DNA of 64,000 nucleotides from Candidatus Tokpelaia sp. Lineage in GTDB: Bacteria > Pseudomonadota > Alphaproteobacteria > Rhizobiales > Rhizobiaceae. The position numbers and the translations under genes are program-made. Shown here one piece after another: positions 26,156-35,047 of the stretch (the stretch's first letter is position 1; the number at the start of each line of letters is the position of its first letter). Below the pieces are notes generated by a model. That model was not told the DNA's origin, made no database searches, and saw nothing but the letters and a program-made list of their open reading frames with translations. Where the stretch lies: assembly GCF_008636115.1 (NCBI RefSeq), contig NZ_QLZD01000023.1, positions 1-64,000 of the forward strand, given 5' to 3'.

Positions 26156-27040
26156 ATGAAGAGTATTGCAACAGCTCCGCAAGGGCAAAAAGGCAGCATA
26201 AAAGAAACATTTATTGTGTTGATTGAGGCTTTGTTACTGGCTTTTATTATTCGCAGTTTTTTGTTCCAGCCTTTTAGTATTCCTTCCGGCTCAATGCGGC
26301 CGACACTTTATGTCGGCGATTATTTGCTGACAGCGAAATATGCTTATGGCTATTCGCATTTTTCGCTGCCTTTTTCGCCGCCTTTGTTTTCAGGCCGGTT
26401 ATGGTCGGCCGAGCCGCAGCGCGGCGATATTGTCGTTTTCCGCAATCCGGGTGATACAAATACGGATTTTATTAAACGCGTTATCGGCCTGCCGGGCGAT
26501 AAAGTGCAAATGCAAAGCGGGGTGCTTTATCTTAACGGCGTGGCAGTGCCGCGGGTAAAAATCGGCGAGACAGTCAATATTGATGCTGTCGGCTGCATTC
26601 CGCCGGATCCCAATGGGCGGCTTGTCCCGCCGCCTGCGGTGCCCGGCAGCCGGGGAGAAATTTGCGATACTAATCACGGCCAGCATTTATTCAACCCGCA
26701 AGCTGACCGGCCTGTCGGCATTTACCGGGAAACTTTGCCCAATGGCGTATCTTATAATACATTTGACATTTATCCTTTCGGCTATCTGGATAATACGCGA
26801 CTGTTTGAAGTGCCGCAGGGCTATTATTTTATGATGGGCGATAATCGCGATAATTCTGATGACAGCCGGGAATCTGTGGGCTATGTGCCGTTTGAGAATC
26901 TGATTGGCCGCGCCAATCTGATTTTCTTTTCTATTAGTGATGAGACCAGCGCCTGGAAAATCTGGGACTGGCCGGCGCATTTGCGCTGGCAGCGGCTTTT
27001 CAGTTTTGTCTGGACAATAAAAGCGGTGCCGGCAAAATAA
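26156..27040 (+). CDS. lepB: Signal peptidase I
   Basis: A 294-residue inner-membrane serine protease that removes signal peptides of exported proteins, such as the porins and the giant protein of this window. One N-terminal membrane segment (about 18-38) is followed by the catalytic serine 46 in IPSGSMRPTL, the general-base lysine 107 in DFIKRVIGLPGD, and the MMGDNRDNSDDSR box. An insertion of about 40 residues rich in proline after the lysine box is within the range of alphaproteobacterial LepB. AGGTAGGGATA precedes the ATG. Followed 22 bases later by rnc. Confidence 0.95.
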   Translation: MKSIATAPQGQKGSIKETFIVLIEALLLAFIIRSFLFQPFSIPSGSMRPTLYVGDYLLTAKYAYGYSHFSLPFSPPLFSGRLWSAEPQRGDIVVFRNPGDTNTDFIKRVIGLPGDKVQMQSGVLYLNGVAVPRVKIGETVNIDAVGCIPPDPNGRLVPPPAVPGSRGEICDTNHGQHLFNPQADRPVGIYRETLPNGVSYNTFDIYPFGYLDNTRLFEVPQGYYFMMGDNRDNSDDSRESVGYVPFENLIGRANLIFFSISDETSAWKIWDWPAHLRWQRLFSFVWTIKAVPAK

Positions 27041-27062
27041 TATTATATTCTGCCGCGCAAGG

Positions 27063-27815
27063 GTGGAAACAGAGAGGGTGAAGATAAAGGTGCTGTTGAC
27101 AGTGCCGATAAAAGTGAGTTGGCAGGTGACAGAGGCGAAAGATAAAGCAAAATTTGGCAAAATTACCGGTTATATGTTTAAAGACAGTGCGCTTGTAAAG
27201 CGCGCTTTGACTCATTCCAGTGTTGAGAACTCCAGCCGCGGCAATTATGAGCGGCTGGAATTTTTGGGTGACAGGGTTTTGGGGCTGGTAGTGGCTGAGC
27301 TTTTATGCGACCTGTTTCCCGATGCGCCGGAGGGCATATTGTCGGCGCGGCTGAATATGCTGGTTAATGCTGAAATTTGCGCCGAAATTGCTGTTGAAAC
27401 CGGGCTTGCCGCTTTTATTGTAATGAGCGCGGATATGAAGCACGGCTCGGCGCGCCGCATGGTGAATATTTATGCCGATGTGATGGAAGCGCTGATTGCC
27501 GCTTTATATTTGGAAGGCGGGCTGATCGTGGCGCGCCGTTTTATTATCCGCTATTGGACAAAAAGGGCACAGGATTCTGCCTTGCGGCGGCGCGATGCCA
27601 AGACTGAATTGCAGGAATGGGCGCATAAGCAAAAAGCGGGAGAACTGCCGCATTATCGGCTGGTCAAGCGCAAAGGGCCGGATCATGACCCTGTTTTTGA
27701 AATGGAGGTGCTGGTTTCCGGTTTTGCGCCGGCCAGCGGCGAGGGGGCTTCCAAGCGCCAGGCGGAGCAGGCGGCGGCTGAAATTATGCTGCGGCGCGAA
27801 AATATCTGGGCATAA
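27063..27815 (+). CDS. rnc: Ribonuclease III
   Basis: Cytosolic endonuclease that cuts double-stranded RNA, needed for rRNA processing and regulation by antisense RNA. The signature ERLEFLGDRVLGLVVAELL lies near residues 60-78 of the long form; the second acidic group is in YADVMEALIAALYLEGG; the C-terminal double-stranded RNA-binding domain follows (about 170-245), ending with the usual basic-alanine helix. The start is uncertain: no ATG exists, and GTG codons at 27063 (250 residues), 27078, 27090 and 27126 (229 residues) are all possible; the shorter form fits family length better but none has a strong ribosome-binding site. Confidence 0.93.
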   Translation: METERVKIKVLLTVPIKVSWQVTEAKDKAKFGKITGYMFKDSALVKRALTHSSVENSSRGNYERLEFLGDRVLGLVVAELLCDLFPDAPEGILSARLNMLVNAEICAEIAVETGLAAFIVMSADMKHGSARRMVNIYADVMEALIAALYLEGGLIVARRFIIRYWTKRAQDSALRRRDAKTELQEWAHKQKAGELPHYRLVKRKGPDHDPVFEMEVLVSGFAPASGEGASKRQAEQAAAEIMLRRENIWA

Positions 27816-27861
27816 GACGGTACGCGGCCGGTTGCGGCACAGATGAATAAAGGCAAGGATT

Positions 27862-28893
27862 ATGGCAGTGGCACCGGAAAAAGAGCAGAATGCTGTCGCA
27901 AAAGTGGAAAAAGCCGCCAGGCCGCAGAATAATGCTCCTGAACAGCGGCAAAGCCGGGGCAACCGTGGCGGGCAGGGCGAAGAGGAGCCGCCGGGGGAGA
28001 AGCTGAGCCGCTCAGGTTTTGTTGCCCTGATTGGCGCGCCTAATGCCGGCAAATCCACTTTTATCAACCGCCTTGTCGGGGCAAAAATTTCTATTGTGAC
28101 CCATAAAGCGCAGACAACACGCGCTTTGGTGCGCGGTATTATCCGGCAGGGTAATACGCAAATTGTTTTTGTTGATAGTCCGGGGATTTTCGTCCCCAAA
28201 AAACCGCTGGATAAAGCTATGGTGGCGGCGGCGTGGAGCGGCGCGCGCGAGGCCGATATTGTACTGCTGGTTGTTGACGCCAAAGAAGGTTTTTCTACCA
28301 GGCTGGAGCCGCTTGTCGCTTATATGCAGCAATGTCGCCAGCCGAAAATTCTGGTATTGAACAAAATTGACAAGGTTCGGCCGGAAGATTTGCTGGCTTT
28401 GGCGGCGCAATTTAATGCCGCTGTGCCTTTTGACCGGGTTTTTATGGTTTCGGCGCTTAACGGCTCCGGCTGCGCTGATGTGACATTATGGTTAAGCGCT
28501 CATCTGCCGCCTGGGCCGTTTTATTATCCCGAGGATCAGCTTTCAGATATGCCTTTGCGCCGTCTGGCGGCCGAAATTACCCGGGAAAAGCTGATTTTGC
28601 GCCTGCATGATGAGTTGCCTTATGCTGCTACGGTAGAGACGGAAAAATGGCAGGAACGGCAAGACGGTTCGGTTAAAATTGACCAGATTTGTTATGTTGA
28701 GCGTGAGAGCCATCGGAAAATTTTATTGGGTGCCAAAGGTGCGACCATTAAAGCAATAGGTCAGGCGGCGCGCAAGGAGATAGCGGCTGTTCTGGAACAA
28801 AAAGTGCATTTATTCCTGTTTGTCAAAGTGCGGCCGAATTGGAGCAAAAAAGCCGGGCATTACCGCGAAATGGGGCTGGACAGCACGGATTAA
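27862..28893 (+). CDS. era: GTPase Era with N-terminal extension
   Basis: A 343-residue GTPase that binds the 3' end of 16S rRNA and acts in 30S maturation and cell-cycle control. G1 is GAPNAGKST (58-66), followed by the switch region ending TTRALV, DSPG (G3) and NKID (G4), and a C-terminal KH domain with KILLGAKGATIKAIGQAAR. The first 50 residues are a charged low-complexity extension (rich in A, E, Q, G, R) not usual for Era; AAGGA sits four bases before this ATG, so it appears to be translated. Followed by recO. Confidence 0.94.
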   Translation: MAVAPEKEQNAVAKVEKAARPQNNAPEQRQSRGNRGGQGEEEPPGEKLSRSGFVALIGAPNAGKSTFINRLVGAKISIVTHKAQTTRALVRGIIRQGNTQIVFVDSPGIFVPKKPLDKAMVAAAWSGAREADIVLLVVDAKEGFSTRLEPLVAYMQQCRQPKILVLNKIDKVRPEDLLALAAQFNAAVPFDRVFMVSALNGSGCADVTLWLSAHLPPGPFYYPEDQLSDMPLRRLAAEITREKLILRLHDELPYAATVETEKWQERQDGSVKIDQICYVERESHRKILLGAKGATIKAIGQAARKEIAAVLEQKVHLFLFVKVRPNWSKKAGHYREMGLDSTD

Positions 28894-28907
28894 GGCTGGA
28901 GAAGCCG

Positions 28908-29831
28908 ATGGAATGGCAAGATGAAGGATTTATTATCGGGCTGAAACAGCATGGGGAAACCGGCCTGATTGTTGAATTGATAACGCCTGAGCACGGCCGC
29001 CATAAAGGGCTGGTCAGAGGCGGGCAGGGGCGCCGCTTATCGCCGCTTATGCAGGCAGGTAACCGGGTAAAGGCGCAATGGCGGGCACGGTTGAGTGAGC
29101 ATATGGGGCAATACAGGCTGGAAGCGGTGGATTTCGCCGCTGCCAGGCTGATGCAAAAGCCGCTTTCCCTTTATGTCCTGCAAAATGTCACCAGCCATTT
29201 GCGTCTGCTGCCGGAGCGTGATCCCCACCCGGCGCTTTATCGGCTTATACCGCTATTATTTGAGCATTTTGACAGACCGCTGCTGGCGGGTGAGATTTTT
29301 GTGCGCTTTGAAATGCGGCTGCTGGAAGAATTGGGCTTTGGCCTGGATTTAAGCCGTTGCGCTGCTACTGGGAAAAAAGCTAAAATAATGCCTGTGCAGG
29401 CAGGGCAGAATAATGAGGCTTTGCCGCGGCCCGGCCGGGAAGCGGAGCTATTGGCGGGGCATATAAGCACGGCAGAGCCGGTCGCAAAAGCAGGGAGCAG
29501 ACGGCCTGTTGCCGCTGCGGCTTCGCCAAAGCCGGGTGACAGGGAGGAAGAGGTAGAGCTTGCCTATGTTTCGCCAAAATCAGGCCGGGCAGTGAGCTTT
29601 GCTGCCGGGGCGCCATGGCGGGACAAATTGCTGTCGCTGCCGCCGTTTTTGCTGGCAGCAGGGCAACGCGCCGCCGATTTTGCCGCACTGCAGCAGGCTT
29701 TTCAGCTAACCGGCTTTTTTCTGGCGCGCCATGTGTGGGAGCCGCGCGGCCTGGCAGTGCCGCTTTTTCGTGCGGCCTTTTTGCAGAGTTTGCAGGCGGC
29801 TCTGGCAGAAGATAAAAGACAGGCTGTGTAA
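28908..29831 (+). CDS. recO: DNA repair protein RecO with internal insertion
   Basis: Recombination mediator that anneals DNA and, with RecR, loads RecA on gaps. The N-terminal OB fold starts MEWQDEGFIIGLKQHGETG; the helical part has LPERDPHPALYRL and FEMRLLEELGFGLDL. At CAATGKK (151-157) the family continues directly with LAYVSPKSGRAVS, but here about 60 residues (about 157-216) of low-complexity sequence intervene, giving 307 residues instead of roughly 245. The ATG at 28908 has GGAG upstream and gives the usual N-terminus; an earlier in-frame start would overlap era. The insertion lies in a loop and may not harm function. Confidence 0.9.
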   Translation: MEWQDEGFIIGLKQHGETGLIVELITPEHGRHKGLVRGGQGRRLSPLMQAGNRVKAQWRARLSEHMGQYRLEAVDFAAARLMQKPLSLYVLQNVTSHLRLLPERDPHPALYRLIPLLFEHFDRPLLAGEIFVRFEMRLLEELGFGLDLSRCAATGKKAKIMPVQAGQNNEALPRPGREAELLAGHISTAEPVAKAGSRRPVAAAASPKPGDREEEVELAYVSPKSGRAVSFAAGAPWRDKLLSLPPFLLAAGQRAADFAALQQAFQLTGFFLARHVWEPRGLAVPLFRAAFLQSLQAALAEDKRQAV

Positions 29832-29970
29832 AAGAGCCGGGCTTGCAGCGCAAAATCGGCCAGGCCATTTGCAAAGGTTCCGGCTGCACTATTTTTGAAT
29901 GTGTATTATCTTGATTTTCATGTCTTCGAGGTTTAATTGTAGCAAAATAAAACAGGAAGGGGACGAGATA

Positions 29971-30489
29971 ATGACTGCTGATTTTGGTAAAGCGCAGAAA
30001 AAAGCCGCAGAAATCCTGAAAGAATATCGGATAACCAAGCCGCCGATTGACCCGGAAGCGATTGCCGAAGAAATGGGAGTTGATGTCCGCTATGCCGATT
30101 TCAGCCCGGATATAAGTAAAAAAATATCGGGCTTTATTCGCTTTAATCGTGATTCGGGCAATGCGCCGCAAATTATTGTCAATAAGGCTGTCAGCCCCAG
30201 ACGTAAAATTTTTACTATTGCGCATGAATTGGGGCATTATCTCCTGCATCGGGATTATGCCGAGGACGATAACCGTTATCAGGTTATGCCGCGCAGCAAT
30301 TTTTATCCGGAAGGCAAGCCGCCGGAAGAACAGGAGGCCGATTGTTTTGCTGCCAATCTGCTGGTGCCGGAGGATATGCTGAGGAAATATAGCGCCTATG
30401 CCAGCATAGAAACTATCGAGAAACTGGCTGGAATATTTGCTGTTTCCAAAGAGGTGATTCTCGATAGAATGAGGTTTTTGGGGGTATGA
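29971..30489 (+). CDS. ImmA/IrrE family metallopeptidase
   Basis: A 172-residue cytoplasmic zinc peptidase. The active site is IAHELGHYLLH (83-93; histidines 85 and 89, glutamate 86), and a later glutamate in EEQEADCFAANLL (about 119-131) is the third zinc ligand. The N-terminus (AEILKEYRITKPPIDPEAIA) is typical of the family. Known members cut phage-type repressors or anti-sigma factors to release stress or mobile-element genes. There is no helix-turn-helix in this protein and no adjacent repressor gene; instead the stop overlaps the start of a small membrane-protein gene. GGAAGG lies upstream of the ATG at 29971, so the longer in-frame start at 29899 is rejected. Confidence 0.85.
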   Translation: MTADFGKAQKKAAEILKEYRITKPPIDPEAIAEEMGVDVRYADFSPDISKKISGFIRFNRDSGNAPQIIVNKAVSPRRKIFTIAHELGHYLLHRDYAEDDNRYQVMPRSNFYPEGKPPEEQEADCFAANLLVPEDMLRKYSAYASIETIEKLAGIFAVSKEVILDRMRFLGV

Positions 30490-30896
30490 GTGTTTTACGT
30501 AAAGCAGCGGAAGAGCAGGAGACAGCGCAGGAATTTTCTTATGATGTCGATAAAAAGAAAGAGCTGGAGAGAGCGCGAGAGCTTGGCTATGACGCCGATA
30601 AAGAGGAAAAGCGGATTCATAATAAAGGATTGGGAGAATATTACGGCCATCGCAAATGGTGGTCGTGGTTTATTTTGGGCTGGATAAGCATTTTGATAAG
30701 TTTCAATATGGGACTTGCATTATTGGTCGGCTTTCACACTTATGATTTTAATTTTGATAAGCTGCCGTGGTTTGCAGCCTCTATAACTACAGAGACTTTT
30801 ATTCAGATTGTCGGGCTTGGCTATGTTGCTGCACATTATCTGTTTTCAGACGAACAAAAGCAGGATAAGCGGTTGCGGGCGGCGCTTTTGCGCTAG
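30486..30896 (+). CDS. Small two-helix membrane protein coupled to ImmA/IrrE gene
   Basis: A 136-residue protein without a family I recognise. Residues 1-55 are highly charged and contain two related blocks, SYDVDKKKELERAREL and GYDADKEEKR; residues about 58-83 and 94-120 are hydrophobic and should span the membrane, with a short loop between and a basic C-terminus. Its start overlaps the metallopeptidase stop (ATGA), which implies coupled translation and a joint role, for example as the peptidase's membrane substrate or anchor. This is inference from layout alone. Confidence 0.7.
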   Translation: MSVLRKAAEEQETAQEFSYDVDKKKELERARELGYDADKEEKRIHNKGLGEYYGHRKWWSWFILGWISILISFNMGLALLVGFHTYDFNFDKLPWFAASITTETFIQIVGLGYVAAHYLFSDEQKQDKRLRAALLR

Positions 30897-31008
30897 ATCG
30901 GGCTGCGATTCTCAAGAGCAGAGCCTGCCTCGCCTTAAACAGTCGAAACAGGGCGCTTTCCTATCGCAGTTTTTCTGTCGTTTCCGGTTTTAAGCGGGTT
31001 GCGCCGTC

Positions 31009-31941
31009 TCATTCCGGGCGGCTTATTGCCTGCGGCAAATAAGGAGGTGCGATGAAATGCAGCGCTACCTCGTTTGCCTGAGCGGCCGGGCTGCCTGCCG
31101 GCGGTATTTTATCAAGGCGGATAAGGGCAAGCCCCTTTTGGTCACAGACAGTGCCCAGCCTGCCGATAATTTTGCCATTGAGCAGAATTTCCGTGCCCGA
31201 TGGCGGCAAGGCCTGTTGTGCTTCCACCTGCACCAGACGCTTGCGAATAATGGTTTTATGCTGCATGCGTGCGACAATTTCCTGCCCGATATAACAGCCT
31301 TTTTGTCGCGCAACAGCGCCGAGACAGTCATAATTGACATTATGGGGGAAAATATCGTCCGGAATAAAATCGCTGCCGCTTTCCGGCACAGCATGGGCAA
31401 TACGCAGCCTGTCCCAGTTTTGCGCTGTTGCTGCTTTGTCTATGGCGGCAAAAGCGGCATTATCCGTTTGATAATAGACGCGGCAGACAGAAGCTGCGGG
31501 CGGAAAGCGCGCATCATGCAGAGCGAAACAAGGCGCCGGCAGTGCCGCTGCCGGCAGTGCTGTTTGAGCAGTAATCGGCGCTTGGGTGATAATGCCGATA
31601 AGGCAGTTTTGCGGCGGGGCGATCTGCACATTGGCGCGCAATTTATAAAGGCTGAGCCGCCTGACAAAATCCTCTGCCAGGGGCGCGGCAATATCCAGCA
31701 AAAAGCCGGCCTCTCCGCCTGGCTCTGCTCCTGCCGGCATGGGAGCAATGAGGAAATCAAACATAATTTTGCCTTGCGGTGACAGCAAGGCGGCGGGGGC
31801 CATAATGCCCGGGGCGAGCGCGGCAATATCCGCAGTTATAATAGTGTTTAAAAATTGTGCCGCGTCACTGCCGCCAATATGTACCAGCCTGTGCCCTGTC
31901 AACAGGGCGCATAAATTGTCGGGGGAGGGAGACTGGGTCAT
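31009..31941 (-). CDS. ygfZ: tRNA-modifying/folate-binding protein YgfZ
   Basis: A 310-residue protein of the GcvT-like family. The diagnostic KGCYIGQE motif is present (residues about 215-222, with ARQKGCYIGQEIVARMQHK), and the C-terminal barrel follows. YgfZ binds tetrahydrofolate and supports iron-sulfur enzymes such as MiaB, perhaps in cluster repair. The middle part is less conserved and has an alanine-rich loop. Start at 31941. It is divergent from the dihydroorotase-like gene, an order seen in related genera; the 168-base gap must hold both promoters. Confidence 0.9.
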   Translation of the reverse strand: MTQSPSPDNLCALLTGHRLVHIGGSDAAQFLNTIITADIAALAPGIMAPAALLSPQGKIMFDFLIAPMPAGAEPGGEAGFLLDIAAPLAEDFVRRLSLYKLRANVQIAPPQNCLIGIITQAPITAQTALPAAALPAPCFALHDARFPPAASVCRVYYQTDNAAFAAIDKAATAQNWDRLRIAHAVPESGSDFIPDDIFPHNVNYDCLGAVARQKGCYIGQEIVARMQHKTIIRKRLVQVEAQQALPPSGTEILLNGKIIGRLGTVCDQKGLALIRLDKIPPAGSPAAQANEVALHFIAPPYLPQAISRPE

Positions 31942-32109
31942 ATAAGGCTCGTAAATTTGTGCTTCACCGCTGCTGCGGCTTGCTTTTGCCCCGGTTTTTA
32001 CGATAATTCAAGCATAAAGAGCGGGCAGGCACAAAATTTGCTTAATCCGGCCGCTGTTTATAATGCCGGGCGGCATAAATTGGTGCATTTGGCAAAGAGG
32101 CAGTTCTAA

Positions 32110-33453
32110 ATGCGTGGCAAAACAAATTTTGATGTGATTTTTAAAAATGCTGTTGTGGTTAATCATGATGGCCGGGGCGCGCGCGATATTGGCATTATTA
32201 AAGGGCGCATTGCCGCTTTGGGCGATTTAAGCCGGGCCCATGCCGGTGAGGAGGTGGATTGCACCGGTTTGCATATTCTGCCCGGTATGATTGACAGCCA
32301 GGTGCATTTCCGTGAGCCGGGACTGGAGCATAAGGAAGATTTGCAAAGCGGCTCGCTTTCTGCCGTATTGGGCGGGGTGACTGCCGTTTTTGAAATGCCC
32401 AATACCAGGCCGGCAACCGACACGCCGGAGCGTCTTGCCGATAAATTGCGCCGCGCGCATCACCATATGCACTGCGATTTTGCCTTTTGGGTGGGAGCAA
32501 CGCGCGCTAATGCCCATTTGGCGGCCGAGCTGGAACGCCTGCCAGGCAGCGCCGGCATGAAAGTGTTTATGGGGTCTTCTACCGGTGATTTGCTGCTTGA
32601 TGATGATGCCGGCGTGGCCGCAGTGCTGCGCCAGGCAAAGCGGCGGGTGGCTTTTCATTCAGAAGATGAGGCCAGACTGGCCGCGCGGAAAAGGCAGCAA
32701 ATAGCGGGCGATCCAGGCAGCCACCCTGTCTGGCGTGATGAAAAAGCGGCCCTTTTCAGCACACAGCGTTTGCTGCGGCTGGCGCGCAAGACCGGTGCCC
32801 GTATTCATATATTGCATCTTTCTACAGCGGAAGAAGCGGAGTTTTTGCGTGATTATAAAAATATTGCCACTATTGAGGTAACGCCGCATCATTTAACCCT
32901 GACCGCAGCAGATTATGCCAGGCTTGGCACATTGATGCAGATGAATCCGCCAATCCGTGCCGAACGCCACCGGCAGGCGCTGTGGCAGGCGCTGCAACAG
33001 GGGCTGATTGATGTGCTGGGCTCAGACCATGCGCCGCATTTATTGAGCGAAAAACAACAGGCCTATCCGGCCTCGCCTTCCGGCATGACCGGCGTGCAGA
33101 CCATTGCGCCGCTTATGCTGGATTATGTCAATAAAGGCCTGTTATCGCTGGAGCGTTTTGTTGATTTGACAGCCCACGGCCCCAATCGTATTTTCGGCAT
33201 TAGCCGCAAAGGGCGGATTGCGCTGGGCTATGATGCCGATTTCACTATTATTGATCTGAAGCGCCAGGGCGTAATTACGAATGCCGGCACAGCTTCAAAA
33301 GCCGGCTGGACTCCTTATGACGGCAAAAAAGTGCAAGGCTGGCCGGTCGGCACTATTATTCGCGGCCGCCGGGTGATGTGGGAGGGAGAGCTGGTAAGCG
33401 CGCATGGCGGAGAAGCGGTGGAATTTATCGAAGCTCTGCCGCATAGGCGATAA
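32110..33453 (+). CDS. pyrC: Dihydroorotase-like amidohydrolase
   Basis: A 447-residue member of the type I dihydroorotase group, the enzymes that close carbamoyl aspartate to dihydroorotate in pyrimidine synthesis. Visible metal and substrate motifs: IDSQVHFREPG (61-71), the carbamylated-lysine site GMKVFMGSSTG, FHSEDEARLA, HILHLSTAEE and GSDHAPH. The usual HxH pair in the first motif is QxH here (glutamine 64, histidine 66), so one metal ligand is replaced; this form occurs in a rhizobial subgroup, and whether it has full activity is unclear. Start ATG at 32110 with AGAGG upstream. Confidence 0.85.
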   Translation: MRGKTNFDVIFKNAVVVNHDGRGARDIGIIKGRIAALGDLSRAHAGEEVDCTGLHILPGMIDSQVHFREPGLEHKEDLQSGSLSAVLGGVTAVFEMPNTRPATDTPERLADKLRRAHHHMHCDFAFWVGATRANAHLAAELERLPGSAGMKVFMGSSTGDLLLDDDAGVAAVLRQAKRRVAFHSEDEARLAARKRQQIAGDPGSHPVWRDEKAALFSTQRLLRLARKTGARIHILHLSTAEEAEFLRDYKNIATIEVTPHHLTLTAADYARLGTLMQMNPPIRAERHRQALWQALQQGLIDVLGSDHAPHLLSEKQQAYPASPSGMTGVQTIAPLMLDYVNKGLLSLERFVDLTAHGPNRIFGISRKGRIALGYDADFTIIDLKRQGVITNAGTASKAGWTPYDGKKVQGWPVGTIIRGRRVMWEGELVSAHGGEAVEFIEALPHRR

Positions 33454-33541
33454 ACGGGCAAATGACGGCCTTTGCCTTATCACCTTACCCGGCCTGGCCT
33501 TGTTATTCTGCTCTCGCTCTTGACCGGCCAAATACGGTCTT

Positions 33542-34231
33542 TTATTCATCAGGCGGCAAATCGCCGGAATCATCAGGCAAAGCAATATTATCGCCGCGTT
33601 TTGGCATTGCCGGCGCGCTGTTTTCTGTTGCATTATTACCCGCTTTATCGGAGCTGTCATCACCGGTCAGAAAAAAGCGCCATTGACCGTCCGGCGCCAG
33701 CCCCAGGCGAAAATAAATATAATGGCCGATTTCTTTGATCGTGTCCAAATCATCGACACTCATAATTTCATAAGCTTCTACGATTTGTGCCCGGGAGAGA
33801 TTTTGCGGTGATAGAGCCACAAAATAAGGCCAGACATAGGCATCTTCCTTGCCGCCGCTGTTTAAATGCACGGCGCCGGTTTGCAGGATTTGCACCAGGC
33901 TGGCCAAAATTTCCAAACCCTGGCCATCGGCAGAAATTGTTTTAAGATAGGCAATCGGATCTTGCCCGGATTCTTCCGACATCAGGCGCGTTGCGCCGTT
34001 TTTATGGGTAAAAAGCGGCCGCAAAGCCTCAATATCGCCGCTTTTGGCAGCGCTCAAAATAGTGTCACGCATGAGCCGCACCGGCGCCGGCAAGGCGTTT
34101 GAGTTATAAATAACGGGCGGGGCCGCCGCTTTTACCGCGGCCGGCTTTGCCACTGCCGCCTGTGGCGCATAAGCGGCAAAATTCAGACAAAAGGCGATAA
34201 AAGCGGCTGACAATAAACAGGTTTTAGACAT
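33542..34231 (-). CDS. Secreted protein of unknown function
   Basis: A 229-residue protein with a signal peptide (about residues 1-28, AAVAKPAA region) and an alanine/proline-rich segment, then a soluble domain with LMRDTILSAAKSGDIEALRP, a repeat-like helical start, and YVWPYFVALSPQNLSRAQ, ending in an acidic tail (DDSGDLPPDE). Proteins of this general shape are found beside the same dihydroorotase gene in Hyphomicrobiales, but I know no function. Probably periplasmic. GGGGAAGA precedes the ATG at 34231. It converges with the dihydroorotase-like gene. Confidence 0.75.
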   Translation of the reverse strand: MSKTCLLSAAFIAFCLNFAAYAPQAAVAKPAAVKAAAPPVIYNSNALPAPVRLMRDTILSAAKSGDIEALRPLFTHKNGATRLMSEESGQDPIAYLKTISADGQGLEILASLVQILQTGAVHLNSGGKEDAYVWPYFVALSPQNLSRAQIVEAYEIMSVDDLDTIKEIGHYIYFRLGLAPDGQWRFFLTGDDSSDKAGNNATENSAPAMPKRGDNIALPDDSGDLPPDE

Positions 34232-34371
34232 TCTTCCCCGCGGAGCATAGAAGCAAACAAAAGGCTCACTGTTTATACATAGCTCTTTTTGGCAGCGCGT
34301 ATAGGCGGCCGGAGCTAAAATTATCGGCCGCCCGGCCTGGAATTTCAGGGGGCATGCCTTTGCCGGCCGGC

Positions 34372-34884
34372 TTAAGGCGCCGCAGAATCACTGCTGAAAT
34401 GTTCCAGCAAATGGCGGCTTAAAGTGAGCCCCTCCAGCCGGTAACGTTCACTTGCCTCTTTTGCCGCTGTGGTGCAGGCGCTGTAATTATCGGCAAAAGC
34501 CTCATAAGAGCGGTTGAAAGCGGCATAAAGCCGGAGCTGTTGTTTATCATCGGCATGAAGAGCGGCAATAAGCTTTTGCATATAAGCGCGCCATTCACTG
34601 TCTTGCGCGCCGCAAATCCTGTATAAATAATGCAGCGATCCCAGAATTTCGGCCATACGATTTAATTTTTCATCATAATTGCTTAAAGAGCGGTTTTGCG
34701 TGGCCGGGTCGGGCATGCTGTTTAACGGCGCAGTTATGGCCTCTGCCCCGGCAGAAGGCGGTAAAAAAGTGCCGCCGGCCGCCAGCATGAGCGCAAAAAC
34801 CCGCTGCCGGCCGGCGGCAAAAGCCGGTAAGGACGGGGAATGTCGATAATGCGGTGCTGTTGGGCGCTGCGGGTGACGTGGCAT
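34372..34884 (-). CDS. TIGR02301 family secreted protein
   Basis: A protein of about 170 residues whose C-terminal half carries the pattern of TIGR02301: YDEKLNRMAEILGSLHYLYR, CG, WRAYMQKLI, FNRSYEAF, YSACT and RYRLEGLTLSRHLLEHF. The cysteines in ICGAQD and YSACT are conserved. A hydrophobic stretch (VFALMLAAGGTFLPPSAGA) is a likely signal peptide, so the protein should be periplasmic. The start is uncertain; ATG at 34884 is used, an earlier in-frame ATG (35049) overlaps the divergent cysS start. Function unknown; gene order next to cysS is conserved. Confidence 0.75.
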   Translation of the reverse strand: MPRHPQRPTAPHYRHSPSLPAFAAGRQRVFALMLAAGGTFLPPSAGAEAITAPLNSMPDPATQNRSLSNYDEKLNRMAEILGSLHYLYRICGAQDSEWRAYMQKLIAALHADDKQQLRLYAAFNRSYEAFADNYSACTTAAKEASERYRLEGLTLSRHLLEHFSSDSAAP

Positions 34885-35047
34885 GGGAAACCGTTTTTTT
34901 GATAAGTGAGAATTTGCTGTTATAATTAGGCTGATTGCCGCTTTAACAAAGATAAAAGCGGATAAAAATTGCGTGAATCGCCAAAATGGCTTATGGGAAA
35001 CAAAAACGGCCTGAGCCGGCCGGCACTTTACAGGGGCAGGGTGTTTC

